NCBI RefSeq assembly: GCF_029853695.1
Contig: NZ_CP122537.1
Coordinates: 744,001-808,000 of the forward strand
DNA: 64,000 nucleotides
Source: Jannaschia sp. GRR-S6-38
GTDB taxonomy: Bacteria; Pseudomonadota; Alphaproteobacteria; Rhodobacterales; Rhodobacteraceae
Direction: 5' to 3'
The notes below the pieces were generated by a model. The model was not told the DNA's origin, searched no databases, and saw nothing but the letters and a program-made list of their open reading frames with translations. Numbering within the stretch: position 1 is the stretch's first letter; each line of letters starts with the position of its first letter. A program made the position numbers and the translations under genes. Positions 51,235 to 58,769 of this stretch are shown in pieces.

Positions 51235-51831
51235 ATGCTTCTTCCAATCCTCGCCATGGCGGCGATCGTCGTCGCGTCCAATATCGGCGTGCAGTTCCTC
51301 ATCGCCGATGGCTGGCTCACCTGGGGGGCGTTCAGCTATCCGCTGGCCTTCCTCGTGACCGACGTCACCAACCGCCTGCACGGGCCCGACCGCGCGCGCC
51401 GCGTCGTGCTGTGGGGCTTCGCCGTGGGCCTCGTCTGCTCGCTGATCGGCACGCAGATCCAGGGCGAGTTCGGGCCGCTCGTGACCTGGCGCATCGCGCT
51501 GGCCTCCGGCACCGCGTTCCTCGTCGCGCAACTGATTGACCTCGGGGTGTTTTCCGCGCTGCGGGACCGGGTTTGGTACGTCGCGCCGCTGACCTCGTCG
51601 GTGGTGGGCTCGGTTGTGGACACGGCGATCTTCTTCACCATCGCCTTCGCGGGCTTCCTGGCCTTCCCCGCCGCCTGGGGCGACGTGTCCTGGGCGCAGG
51701 AGGCGACGGCCGTCGGGCCGCTCTGGGTCGGGCTGGCGCTAGCCGACTGGTCGGTGAAGATCGGCGTGGCGCTGCTCGCGCTGGTGCCGTTCCGGCTCAT
51801 CACCGGGAAAATGACACAAAAGGTTGCGTGA
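51235..51831 (+). CDS. yhhQ: Queuosine-precursor transporter (YhhQ/COG1738)
   Basis: A 198-residue membrane protein of the vitamin/precursor uptake family for preQ0/preQ1, with about six helices. Motifs: LPILAMAAIVVASNIGVQFLI, FLVTDVTNRLHGPDRARRVVLWGF and the VAPLTSSVVGSVVDTAIFFTIAFAGF core carrying the conserved D. The start at 51235 makes the first helix N-terminal. Its neighbourhood (mnmD, mnmC2-like) is also U34/tRNA-modification. I find no preQ1 riboswitch motif upstream. Confidence 0.9.
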   Translation: MLLPILAMAAIVVASNIGVQFLIADGWLTWGAFSYPLAFLVTDVTNRLHGPDRARRVVLWGFAVGLVCSLIGTQIQGEFGPLVTWRIALASGTAFLVAQLIDLGVFSALRDRVWYVAPLTSSVVGSVVDTAIFFTIAFAGFLAFPAAWGDVSWAQEATAVGPLWVGLALADWSVKIGVALLALVPFRLITGKMTQKVA

Positions 51832-51901
51832 AAGGGCTTGACCCATACCAGATACGTGCCAACCTCCGAGGCATCGGCAACCAGCGAAAGGAGGTGATCC
51901 A

Positions 51902-51958
51902 GTGTCTAGAAAGGGATTGGAGAAAGCGGTCGGGACAACTTCGGAGGTCCGTACCTGA
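51902..51958 (+). CDS. 18-aa microprotein or leader peptide
   Basis: MSRKGLEKAVGTTSEVRT. Initiates at GTG 51902. The ribosome site is exceptional: AGGAGG with perfect flanking complementarity to the 16S 3' tail, at the best spacing. Charge pattern K/R/E with one hydrophobic cluster; no membrane segment. A second possible frame from GTG 51895 (40 codons, to 52016) overlaps it but starts inside the Shine-Dalgarno and is less plausible. The peptide's role is unknown. Confidence 0.55.
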   Translation: MSRKGLEKAVGTTSEVRT

Positions 51959-52024
51959 GGCAGCCCAAGGGTACACCCTTCGAGGCGGAGTTCCTCTAAC
52001 CGACCCCGCCTCCTGAGACTTTCG

Positions 52025-52056
52025 GAAGGCCGTCCCGTTGTCGAGGGGCGGCCTTC
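52025..52056 (+). terminator. Rho-independent terminator
   Basis: GAAGGCCGTCCC (52025-52036) pairs along all 12 bases (one G-T) with GGGGCGGCCTTC (52045-52056), with an 8-base loop GTTGTCGA and a TTTC tail. It is the only textbook terminator in the window and ends the small structured transcript upstream of arfB. Confidence 0.85.
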
Positions 52057-52121
52057 TTTCATGTAAGGGGTCCGGCGACGCGCCGGCCCGCCCCATCTTC
52101 CCCGCGACGCCCGAGACCGCC

Positions 52122-52544
52122 ATGCCGCTCCGCGTGACCGACGAGATCGAGATCCAGGATTGGGAGCTGACCGAGCAATTCGTCCGCGCGGGCGGCCCGG
52201 GCGGGCAGAACGTCAACAAGGTCTCCTCCGCGGTCGAGCTGCGCTTCGAGGCGGACCGCTCGCCCGCCCTGCCCGGCCCGGTCAAGGCGCGGCTGCGGCG
52301 GCTGGCGGGGCGGCGCTGGACCAAGGACGGGGCCGTGGTCATCCAGGCGTCCGAGGAGCGCAGCCAGGCGCGCAACCGCGAGATCGCGCGCGCCCGGCTG
52401 GCGGAGCTGATCCGCGCGGCGGCGGTGAAGCCGAAGAAACGCGTGAAGACGCAGGTGTCGCGCAACCAGAAGCGCAAGCGCGTCGAGGCGAAGAAGCGCC
52501 GCGGCGAGATCAAGGCGCTGCGGCAGGGGCCGGACGGCGTCTGA
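52122..52544 (+). CDS. arfB: Alternative ribosome-rescue factor ArfB (YaeJ)
   Basis: Hydrolyses peptidyl-tRNA on ribosomes stalled at mRNA 3' ends. A 140-residue class I release-factor-like protein: catalytic G-G-Q at residues 27-29 (FVRAGGPGGQNVNKVSSAV) and a long basic C-terminal tail (KPKKRVKTQVSRNQKRKR) that enters the mRNA channel, as in E. coli YaeJ. It lacks domains needed for stop-codon reading, so it is not RF1 or RF2. ATG 52122 starts MPLRVTDEIEIQ. The small transcript ending at 52056 lies directly upstream. Confidence 0.94.
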   Translation: MPLRVTDEIEIQDWELTEQFVRAGGPGGQNVNKVSSAVELRFEADRSPALPGPVKARLRRLAGRRWTKDGAVVIQASEERSQARNREIARARLAELIRAAAVKPKKRVKTQVSRNQKRKRVEAKKRRGEIKALRQGPDGV

Positions 52545-52562
52545 CCGGCCCCCGCGGCCCTC

Positions 52563-52895
52563 TCAGGCGGTGACGGGCACGTAGGCCTTGGCGGCGTCAT
52601 GCGCCTTGGTCATCGCGGCCTGCGCCTCGGCCGAGGTCAGCAGCTTGGTCGTCATCATCCCCCCGAAGGCGCCCGACGCGCCCAGCGCCAGGACCGAGGC
52701 GGCGACGGCCTCGTCGTTCGGCGCCTCGACGATGACCATCACGTCGTCGCGCCCGAAGCAGAAGAACAGGTGGTGCATGGTGACGCCGGTCGCGTCGAAG
52801 AGCTTCTTCGCGGGGCCGGTGCGGTCCTGCGGCTTGTCGACCAGCGCCTTGATGGCCTTGGCGGTGTATTGCCCCTGAAGCATGTAGAACGGCAT
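52563..52895 (-). CDS. GYD-domain protein
   Basis: A 110-residue protein of the GYD family, small alpha-beta proteins of unknown biochemical function found in many proteobacteria. It shows the family start (MPFYMLQGQYTAKAIKALVD), the LFFCFGRDDVMVIVEAPNDEAVAAS strand-helix core, and GAFGGMMTTKLLT. Start chosen at 52895 because the upstream open frame lacks a ribosome site. It converges with arfB 18 bases away. Confidence 0.85.
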   Translation of the reverse strand: MPFYMLQGQYTAKAIKALVDKPQDRTGPAKKLFDATGVTMHHLFFCFGRDDVMVIVEAPNDEAVAASVLALGASGAFGGMMTTKLLTSAEAQAAMTKAHDAAKAYVPVTA

Positions 52896-53038
52896 GGAAA
52901 ATCCTCCCTCACTGATACGCGGAACCACGGGAGGCGCGGCTGCCGGCCGCCGCCTCCCGCATGAAGTGTATCACGGGGGCGCCGTTCCGTCCGGGGTTGT
53001 GCCGCGCGCCGGCGGGTCGGCGCCGGTCGGGGGCGGCG

Positions 53039-53476
53039 TCAGTCCTTGGGCATCTTCCCGTCGCGATCCATCCAGATGAGGAGCGCGTAGATCCCGCCCA
53101 GCGCGATCACGGCGGCGGCGAGACCGAGGAGGAGGAGGCCCGACACGGCCTCGAGCTCGACCACGATGAGCTTTCGGACGACGGCGAGGATGCCGATAAC
53201 CAGCACGATCCGCACCTGCCCGAAGCCGCGCTGGCCGGTGACCATCAGGTGGACGGAATGGGCGAGCTCCAGCGCGATGATCGCGCCGAGCAACCCGTCG
53301 AAGAGCCGCTGAAGCGTGGCGTAGCTGGTGCCCGCAAAGGCCCCGGTTAGCACCTCGCCGGTCAGCCGCAGGAAGGAGAAGGTCGCGACCAGGATGACGA
53401 TCGCCATCCCTGCGAGAAGCAGGGTGGAGATGGCCGCGGCGAAGCGCTCATAGGCGATGTCGATGAAGCGGATCAT
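53039..53476 (-). CDS. PsiE-like membrane protein
   Basis: A 145-residue protein with four membrane helices and the PsiE family layout: an N-terminal amphipathic start, LLLAGMAIVILVATFSFLRL, then IIALELAHSVHLMVTGQ with the conserved E-L-x-H-S, VRIVLVIGILAVVRKLIVVEL, and a final LLLLGLAAAVIALGGIYALLI. E. coli PsiE responds to phosphate starvation; I cannot say whether this one does. The start at 53476 places the first helix correctly. Upstream (53477-53646) is the G-rich boundary of the AT-rich island. Confidence 0.78.
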   Translation of the reverse strand: MIRFIDIAYERFAAAISTLLLAGMAIVILVATFSFLRLTGEVLTGAFAGTSYATLQRLFDGLLGAIIALELAHSVHLMVTGQRGFGQVRIVLVIGILAVVRKLIVVELEAVSGLLLLGLAAAVIALGGIYALLIWMDRDGKMPKD

Positions 53477-53494
53477 CGCGGGTAGGTAGGGCGC

Positions 53495-53518
53495 GGGGGG
53501 GTTGGGGGTAGGGTTGGG
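53495..53518 (+). other. G-quadruplex motif upstream of the fic island
   Basis: Four G-tracts, G7-TT-G5-TA-G3-TT-G3, with two-base loops, a canonical intramolecular quadruplex pattern. It stands at the border between the high-GC core and the AT-rich island, between psiE and the Fic antitoxin. A further GGGTAGGTAGGG block precedes it. Confidence 0.7.
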
Positions 53519-53646
53519 CGCGCTGCTTGGGGAGAGGTAGGGTGCGTTCCTTCTTGCCCCGAAATGACGCAGGGACCAGCCTTCGCTCTTGCTACAAGAA
53601 GAGCTACATGGGAGTGTAAGTGACACCACATTTGGGAGCGGGCACA

Positions 53647-53826
53647 ATGAAAAAATCTCTAAATGAACTACTCAGAGTGGCAAAAAGAGTTCAAATGAGC
53701 GAACCGGAAACCTTTAAACAGCGCGTAAGCTTTGCATATGGAACAGCGCATATCGAAAATGAAAAAGTGACGCGCAAGATGGTCGAAAAGGCAGCTCGGA
53801 AATCACGAAATGAAGAGAACAGCTGA
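53647..53826 (+). CDS. Fic antitoxin, class I-like, 59 aa
   Basis: A small Lys/Glu-rich helical protein in front of fic. It contains T-A-H-I-E-N at residues 33-38, a match to the (S/T)xxxE(G/N) inhibitory helix that Fic antitoxins insert into the Fic active site; the Glu blocks ATP gamma-phosphate positioning. The rest is a helical, charged sequence (KQRVSFAYG then NEKVTRKMVEKAARK). Separate, upstream encoding makes this a class I system in the published Fic scheme. Three bases separate its stop from the fic start, so the pair is an operon. Family membership is inferred from the motif and context; overall homology to VbhA is not visible. Confidence 0.75.
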   Translation: MKKSLNELLRVAKRVQMSEPETFKQRVSFAYGTAHIENEKVTRKMVEKAARKSRNEENS

Positions 53827-53829
53827 TAG

Positions 53830-54600
53830 ATGGCCGACCGAAAAAGCGAGGCTGAGGTTCCTGTACTGATCTCTGATCCTATTGAGCTGGCGGAGAAGGA
53901 GGCGGCAAACGCCCTAGATCAATTCGACTGGGGAATGGACGAGGTAGAGCGGTGGATAAAGGCAAAGCGGCCATCGCTGAACATTTCAATGGTCCTTACC
54001 CTTCACCGAAAGGCAATGGACGGGATTGATCCGTACGCCGGGAATTTCAGACCCGCAGGCGTAGCTATCAAGGGAAGCAGTCACGAACCAATTTCAGGTG
54101 AAGACGTTGCGAGGCACGTCGAGGAGATGCTGGAGTATTTAAAGGCAAACTGGTCCTCACATACGGCCACCCATCTTAGTTCATACGTCATGTGGCGTCT
54201 GAACTGGATACATCCGTTTTCGGATGGAAATGGCAGGACATCTAGAATTTTATCATACATGGTCCTCTGCGGAAAACTTGAGAAGGTTCTGCCGGGCACG
54301 AACACGATCCCAGAGCAAATAGCAGAAAATAAAAGCCCATACTATAACGCGCTTGAAGCGGCTGATGAAGCATGGAAGCGTGGGAAGACAGACTTGGGTG
54401 AAATGGAGGGGCTTCTCGAGGGATATCTAGCAAATCAGCTTCTGGAAGTCCACAATCAAGCGACTGGCGGCAAGATTTATACTGAAGGGGAAGATGAGGA
54501 TCCGAAAAATGGGATTGTATCGAAGATAGAAAGTCATCCAGTTATAGCAGGCGGCCTGTTTCTTCTGCTCGCAACAATTCTGGGGCTGTTGGCTTCTTGA
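53830..54600 (+). CDS. fic: Fic-domain AMP-transferase with C-terminal membrane anchor
   Basis: A 256-residue Fic protein. The active-site motif HPFSDGNGRTSR at residues 128-139 is complete (catalytic H128, acidic D132, G-N-G, R136 and R139). A preceding flap (FRPAGVAIKGSSHEPIS) should hold the target. Fic enzymes usually transfer AMP from ATP to Ser, Thr or Tyr of a protein. The last 20 residues are a hydrophobic helix (PVIAGGLFLLLATILGLLA), predicting tail-anchoring in the inner membrane, unusual for a short Fic toxin. It lies in an AT-rich island, 3 bases after the antitoxin gene, so it is likely a horizontally acquired toxin-antitoxin module. Neighbours pncB and psiE are core genes. Confidence 0.88.
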   Translation: MADRKSEAEVPVLISDPIELAEKEAANALDQFDWGMDEVERWIKAKRPSLNISMVLTLHRKAMDGIDPYAGNFRPAGVAIKGSSHEPISGEDVARHVEEMLEYLKANWSSHTATHLSSYVMWRLNWIHPFSDGNGRTSRILSYMVLCGKLEKVLPGTNTIPEQIAENKSPYYNALEAADEAWKRGKTDLGEMEGLLEGYLANQLLEVHNQATGGKIYTEGEDEDPKNGIVSKIESHPVIAGGLFLLLATILGLLAS

Positions 54601-54627
54601 CGGCAAAATCCATAACGGTGATCTCTT

Positions 54628-55920
54628 CTAAACCACCACCTCCATCTCCTCCTGCGCCCCCACCCCGAAGACCCGCTTGTAGCGCTCAACCTCCGCCTCG
54701 GGGCCCATCGCCTTGCGGGGGTTGTCGCTCAGCTTGACGGTGGGTTTGCCGTCGGCCGCCACCGCCTTGCAGACCAGCGAGAACGGCGCCAGGCGGTCGC
54801 CTTCGACGAGGCCGCGGAAGTCGTTCGTGAGCAGCGTGCCCCAGCCGAAGCTGACGCGGACGCGGCCGGAGAATTGCTGGTGGAGCTGCTCGATCTTGTC
54901 GACATCCAGCCCGTCGGAGAAGATCACGAGCTTCTCGCGCGGATCCTCGCCGCGCGACTGCCACCAGCGGATCGCGGTCTCGGCGCCCTCGGCCGGATCG
55001 CCGGAATCCACGCGGATGCCGGTCCAGCCCGCCAGCCAGTCGGGCGCGCGCTCCAGGAAGCCCGCGGTGCCGTAGGTGTCGGGCAGGATGATGCGCAGGT
55101 TGCCGGAATGCTCCTCCTGCCAGTCGGCCAGCACGTCGTAGGGCGCGCGGGCCAGCGCCGCGTCGCCCTCGGCCAGCGCGGAATAGACCATGGGGAGTTC
55201 GTGGGCATTGGTGCCGATCGCCTCAAGGTCGCGGTTCTTGGCGATCAGGCAGTTCGAGGTGCCGGTGAAGCTGTCGCCCAGCCCCTCGCGCAGGGCCTGC
55301 ACGCACCAGTCCTGCCAGAGGAAGGAATGCCGCCGCCGCGTGCCGAAATCCGCGAGCCGCAGGTCGGGCAGGTCGCGCAGGCGCTGCACCTTGCCCCAGA
55401 CGCGGGACATGGCCTGGGCGTAGAGCACCTGCAGCTCGAACCGGCCCAGATCGCGCAGCACGGCGCGGGAGCGGAGTTCCATCAGAACGGCCAGCGCCGG
55501 TATCTCCCAGAGCATGACCTCGGGCCAGGCGCCCTCGAAGGCCAGCTCGTACTGATCGCCGCGCCGCTCCAGGTGGTAGGGTGGCAGCGTCAGGGCCTCG
55601 AACCATTCCATGAAATCGGGGCGGAACATCTGGCGCTGGCCGTAGAAGGTGTTGCCCCGCAGCCAGGTGGACTCGCCGCGGGCCAGCGACAGGGTCCGGA
55701 TGTGGTCGAGCTGTTCGCGCAGCTCGCCCTCGTCGATGAGGCGCGCGAGCGGGACATGGGCGGAGCGGTTGATCAGCGAGAAGGTGACGCGGGTGTCGGG
55801 CCGGTTGCGGAAGACCGACTGGCACATCAGCAACTTGTAGAAATCCGTGTCGATCAGCGAGCGGACGATCGGGTCGATCTTCCACTTGTGGTTCCAGACG
55901 CGGGTGGCGATGTCGATCAT
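54628..55920 (-). CDS. pncB: Nicotinate phosphoribosyltransferase
   Basis: Converts nicotinate and PRPP to nicotinate mononucleotide in NAD salvage. A 430-residue protein with [21 protein letters not shown] at the N-terminus, TFSLINRS, the central [25 protein letters not shown] (the autophosphorylated-His region carries the H), [14 protein letters not shown] and [15 protein letters not shown] 55920 gives the usual start. The nicotinamidase PncA that makes nicotinate is encoded nearby on the same strand, with a YkgJ-family gene between them. Confidence 0.95.
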   Translation of the reverse strand: MIDIATRVWNHKWKIDPIVRSLIDTDFYKLLMCQSVFRNRPDTRVTFSLINRSAHVPLARLIDEGELREQLDHIRTLSLARGESTWLRGNTFYGQRQMFRPDFMEWFEALTLPPYHLERRGDQYELAFEGAWPEVMLWEIPALAVLMELRSRAVLRDLGRFELQVLYAQAMSRVWGKVQRLRDLPDLRLADFGTRRRHSFLWQDWCVQALREGLGDSFTGTSNCLIAKNRDLEAIGTNAHELPMVYSALAEGDAALARAPYDVLADWQEEHSGNLRIILPDTYGTAGFLERAPDWLAGWTGIRVDSGDPAEGAETAIRWWQSRGEDPREKLVIFSDGLDVDKIEQLHQQFSGRVRVSFGWGTLLTNDFRGLVEGDRLAPFSLVCKAVAADGKPTVKLSDNPRKAMGPEAEVERYKRVFGVGAQEEMEVVV

Positions 55921-55965
55921 GGGGTCCCCTTTGCTGGGGTTAAGCCACGCGCGCGGGGGCGATGT

Positions 55966-56721
55966 CTAGCGCGCCGGGCCCATCCCGCGGACGAGCCGGC
56001 GGCGTTCGGCGTCGAGCGATTTCGGCGCGTGGCGGGCGGTTTTGAGCGCCTCGGCCAGCGACGCGCCGGCCCGCGCGGCCACGGTCTTGAGCGCGTAGGT
56101 CGGGGTCGGGGCCACCCCGGCGAGCGCGGCGCGGGCCAGGGCATGGGCAGTGAGATAGGTGATCTGCGCGGGGTGCGTGGCGGGGCCGGGCATCGGCCTG
56201 CCCTCGGCGATGGCGGCGCAGGCGGCGGCGTCGCGGCTGACATAGCTGCGACAGATCATCGGGCGCGCGTCATAGGCGCGGCACATGCGGGTGTCGGGGT
56301 CGAGCGCGGGGCAGGCCTCGGGGTGCCAGTCGGTGCCGCCGGGCCCGCTCTGGGGCGCCAGCGCGGCATGCAGCGCGCGGGCCTCGGCCCCGGTGATAGT
56401 CGCGCCGTCCGCGCCGGGCAGGATGCAGCAGAAGGCGCAGCCCGCCGCGCAGGCGAGGCCCGGCGGCTCGGGCGTCTGGGCGAGCATGGCGCGGCCGATC
56501 TGGGTTGCGACCGCCCCGGTGGCGAGCGCGCGAACGAGCGTCTCAAAGGGTTGCGCCGTGGAGGCGTCGAGCCAGGCCAGAAGGCCCGCGCGGGCGCGCT
56601 CGGTCACCTCCGCGGGGCTGCCCGGCGCGCGGGCGGCGACAAGCGCCGCGCGCAGCGAGGCAGCGTCGCGGGGCGGGCCGGCGCGGGCGGCGCGGCGGGT
56701 GGCACGGGGTGTGGCAGGCAT
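55966..56721 (-). CDS. YkgJ-family cysteine-cluster protein
   Basis: A 251-residue protein with the YkgJ zinc/iron-chelating cluster CAAGCAFCCILPG (Cys pattern C-x3-C-x2-CC), followed further on by CPALDPDTRMCRAYDARPMICRSY, which supplies the remaining cysteines. Such proteins bind a metal; a proposed link to Fe-S or oxidative metal handling is untested. The N-terminus is Arg/Ala-rich. It lies between the two NAD-salvage genes with 45 and 176 bases of spacing, so it may share their transcript, but the functional connection is unclear. The upstream start at 56721 has a GGAGG-like site. Confidence 0.85.
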   Translation of the reverse strand: MPATPRATRRAARAGPPRDAASLRAALVAARAPGSPAEVTERARAGLLAWLDASTAQPFETLVRALATGAVATQIGRAMLAQTPEPPGLACAAGCAFCCILPGADGATITGAEARALHAALAPQSGPGGTDWHPEACPALDPDTRMCRAYDARPMICRSYVSRDAAACAAIAEGRPMPGPATHPAQITYLTAHALARAALAGVAPTPTYALKTVAARAGASLAEALKTARHAPKSLDAERRRLVRGMGPAR

Positions 56722-56897
56722 CTGGCCTCCGGTCGGGACGAGGGGGTTAGAGCAGAGCGGGTGCCGGATGGCAAAGGCCGGCCTATCGCGCAGGATGCCG
56801 GTAGGGGCGATGCATGCGGTGAGGAGCGTTTCCGTGGCGAGGGGCGCCCGAGCGCGTCCCGAGGGCCCTGCCCGGCCCGGCGGGGCGGAAGGCCCCC

Positions 56898-57503
56898 TCA
56901 GCCCAGCACCACCCCCGTCGACCGCATCCCCTCGCGCGCCGCGGCGAGCGAGCCGTCGAGGTCGATGGCGCGGCAGAGCTCTTCGCGCACCTCCACCGCA
57001 TAGCCCAGCTTCGCGGCGTCCACCGCCGAGAAGTTGACGCAGAAATCGGTGGCGAGGCCGACCATCACCAGCTCGCGCACCCCGAGCGTCCGCAGGTAAC
57101 CGTCGAGCCCGGTGGGCGTGGCGTGGTCGTTCTCGAAGAAGGCCGAATAGCTGTCGACCGCCGGATTCATGCCCTTGCGGATGATCGCGCGGGCGCGGCC
57201 TGTGGCGAGGTCGGGATGGAAGCCCGCGTCCGCCGTGCCCTGGATGCAGTGATCGGGCCAGAGCACCTGCGGGCCATAATCCATCTCGATCACCTCGTAG
57301 GGCGCGCGGCCCGGATGGCTCGAGGCGAAGCTGGAATGGCCCGCCGGGTGCCAGTCCTGCGTTAGGATCACGTGGTCGAACGCGTCCATCAGCGCGTTGA
57401 CTCCGGGCACGATCGCATCCCCGCCGGGCACGGCGAGGTTGCCGCCCGGGCAGAAGCCTGTCTGCACGTCGATCACGATGAGGGCGCGGGTGGGGTCGGG
57501 CAT
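56898..57503 (-). CDS. pncA: Nicotinamidase (pyrazinamidase-type)
   Basis: Hydrolyses nicotinamide to nicotinate, feeding PncB. A 201-residue isochorismatase-fold enzyme: Asp 12 in ALIVIDVQTGFCPGG, metal site TQDWHPAGHSSFAS (D and two H), the catalytic Lys in IIRKGMNP and the nucleophilic Cys in GLATDFCVNFSAVDA. ATG 57503 begins MPDPTRALIV; the longer frame is unlikely. With pncB it forms a short nicotinamide salvage route. The 176 bases between its 3' end and the ykgJ start contain no recognisable feature. Confidence 0.94.
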   Translation of the reverse strand: MPDPTRALIVIDVQTGFCPGGNLAVPGGDAIVPGVNALMDAFDHVILTQDWHPAGHSSFASSHPGRAPYEVIEMDYGPQVLWPDHCIQGTADAGFHPDLATGRARAIIRKGMNPAVDSYSAFFENDHATPTGLDGYLRTLGVRELVMVGLATDFCVNFSAVDAAKLGYAVEVREELCRAIDLDGSLAAAREGMRSTGVVLG

Positions 57504-57649
57504 GTCGGATCCTCCAGTCGTCGGGCAGGTTAGGGCCTGGCGGGCGGGGTGCAATGGCGGTCATCGGGCGGTCGGGCTACGTGCGGCGCGCTTGCGGCCC
57601 TCGGACCGGAGCTTGAGCGGCCCGCGCCGACAGGCTACGGCCCGGTCCC

Positions 57650-58564
57650 ATGTCAGAGAGCCTCGTCACCGTCGCCGCCTTCTACCGCTTCGCGACGCTG
57701 CGCGACCCGGGCGGGCTGCGCGCGCCGCTGCGGGCGTTTTGCGCGGCGCGCGGGATCCGCGGCTCGATCCTGCTCGCGCCGGAAGGGGTGAACGGGACCG
57801 TGGCGGGCGCGCCGGAGGCGATCGACGCCCTGATCGAAAGACTGCGCACCCTGCCCGGCTGCGCCGACCTGCGCCCGCGGCTGAGCCCGGCCCCGGCGAT
57901 GCCCTTCGGCAAGCTCAAGATCCGGCTCAAGCGCGAGATCGTGACGATGGGCCGGCCCGATATCGCGCCGGCGAACGGCACCGGAGCCTATGTCGCGCCC
58001 AGCGATTGGAACGCGGTGCTGCACGACCCGGACACGGTGGTGGTGGACACGCGCAACGCCTACGAGGTCGCGATCGGCAGCTTCGCGGGGGCGGAGGACC
58101 CGGGCACCGCCAGCTTCGGCGATTTCCCCGCCTGGTGGGCAGCGAATCGCGCCCGGCTGGCGGGAAAGCGGGTGGCGATGTTCTGCACGGGCGGCATCCG
58201 CTGCGAGAAATCGACGGCGCTCCTGCGGGCCGAGGGCCATGCGGAGGTGGTGCACCTTAAGGGCGGCATCCTAGGCTATCTGGAGACAGTGCCGGAGGGC
58301 GAAAGCCTCTGGCGCGGCGCGTGTTTCGTCTTCGACGATCGCGTCAGCGTCGGGCACAGGCTGGCGCCCGGCGATCACCTGCTCTGCCATGCCTGCCGGC
58401 GGCCGCTGTCGCGTGCAGACGCGGCGCGGCCCGAATACGAGCCGGGCGTGCAGTGCCATCTCTGCGTCGGGGAGTACGGCCCAACCGACCGCGAACGGTT
58501 CCGCGAGCGGATGCGCCAGATCCGGCTGGCCCGCGCGCGGGGCGCGCGGCACCTGGGGGCTTAG
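57650..58564 (+). CDS. trhO: tRNA uridine(34) hydroxylase TrhO (rhodanese domain)
   Basis: Oxygen-dependent hydroxylation of U34 to ho5U34 in several tRNAs. A 304-residue YceA-family protein: an N-terminal acylphosphatase-like region (ARGIRGSILLAPEGVNGTVAG), the rhodanese domain with active-site loop MFCTGGIRCEKS and, at the C-terminus, a zinc-type cysteine set C-x2-C plus C-x2-C (LCHACRRPL, CHLCVG). It diverges from pncA. Its stop overlaps the last bases of a convergent small gene. Confidence 0.93.
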   Translation: MSESLVTVAAFYRFATLRDPGGLRAPLRAFCAARGIRGSILLAPEGVNGTVAGAPEAIDALIERLRTLPGCADLRPRLSPAPAMPFGKLKIRLKREIVTMGRPDIAPANGTGAYVAPSDWNAVLHDPDTVVVDTRNAYEVAIGSFAGAEDPGTASFGDFPAWWAANRARLAGKRVAMFCTGGIRCEKSTALLRAEGHAEVVHLKGGILGYLETVPEGESLWRGACFVFDDRVSVGHRLAPGDHLLCHACRRPLSRADAARPEYEPGVQCHLCVGEYGPTDRERFRERMRQIRLARARGARHLGA

Positions 58565-58674
58565 CGGGGTTCGGCCTCTTCGCTGTCGTCCAGCGGACGC
58601 CAGCCGCGTGTCAGCACGCGGGCCAGGACGACCGCGGCGAAGACCGCGACGGCGAGGATGAAGAAATCGGTCAT
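58561..58674 (-). CDS. Small single-span membrane protein, 37 aa
   Basis: MTDFFILAVAVFAAVVLARV, then a basic-acidic tail (LTRGWRPLDDSEEAEPR). One N-terminal hydrophobic helix suggests a membrane microprotein of the type attached to larger complexes. GGGAGG stands six bases before ATG 58674. The stop codon overlaps the trhO stop on the opposite strand by two bases. No family recognised; the evidence is the ribosome site and clear topology. Confidence 0.6.
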   Translation of the reverse strand: MTDFFILAVAVFAAVVLARVLTRGWRPLDDSEEAEPR

Positions 58675-58769
58675 TCGAGCCTCCCACGAACGAAAACCGT
58701 GTCCGTATGCCCTAGCATGCCGTCGATCGACGTCAAAGGCCGTTGACCGGGCCCGTGCGGGACGCGCAG

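Larger units (their letters stand above)
51861..52060 (+). ncRNA. Structured small transcript with full anti-16S-tail SD and an 18-codon ORF
   Basis: A 200-base locus after yhhQ. AAAGGAGGTGATCCA (51887-51901) is the reverse complement of the 3' end that 16S rRNA is known to have (TGGATCACCTCCTTT). GTG 51902 follows with seven-base spacing and opens an ORF of 18 sense codons to TGA 51956-51958 (MSRKGLEKAVGTTSEVRT). Three structures follow: AAGGG-TACA-CCCTT (51967-51980), GAGGCGG/CCGCCTC (51982-51988 with 52006-52012) and the terminator at 52025-52056. GGTCGG inside the ORF (51928-51933) can pair with CCGACC (52000-52005), overlapping the second stem's partner. TTGACC (51838) is a possible -35. 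The locus could be a leader peptide, a dual-function sRNA or a microprotein; no Rfam family is recognised. Confidence 0.6.

Noticed and set aside
51895..52016. A 40-codon frame from GTG 51895 in the structured small RNA
   Set aside because: Its start lies inside the Shine-Dalgarno with zero spacing; the 18-codon frame has far better initiation.
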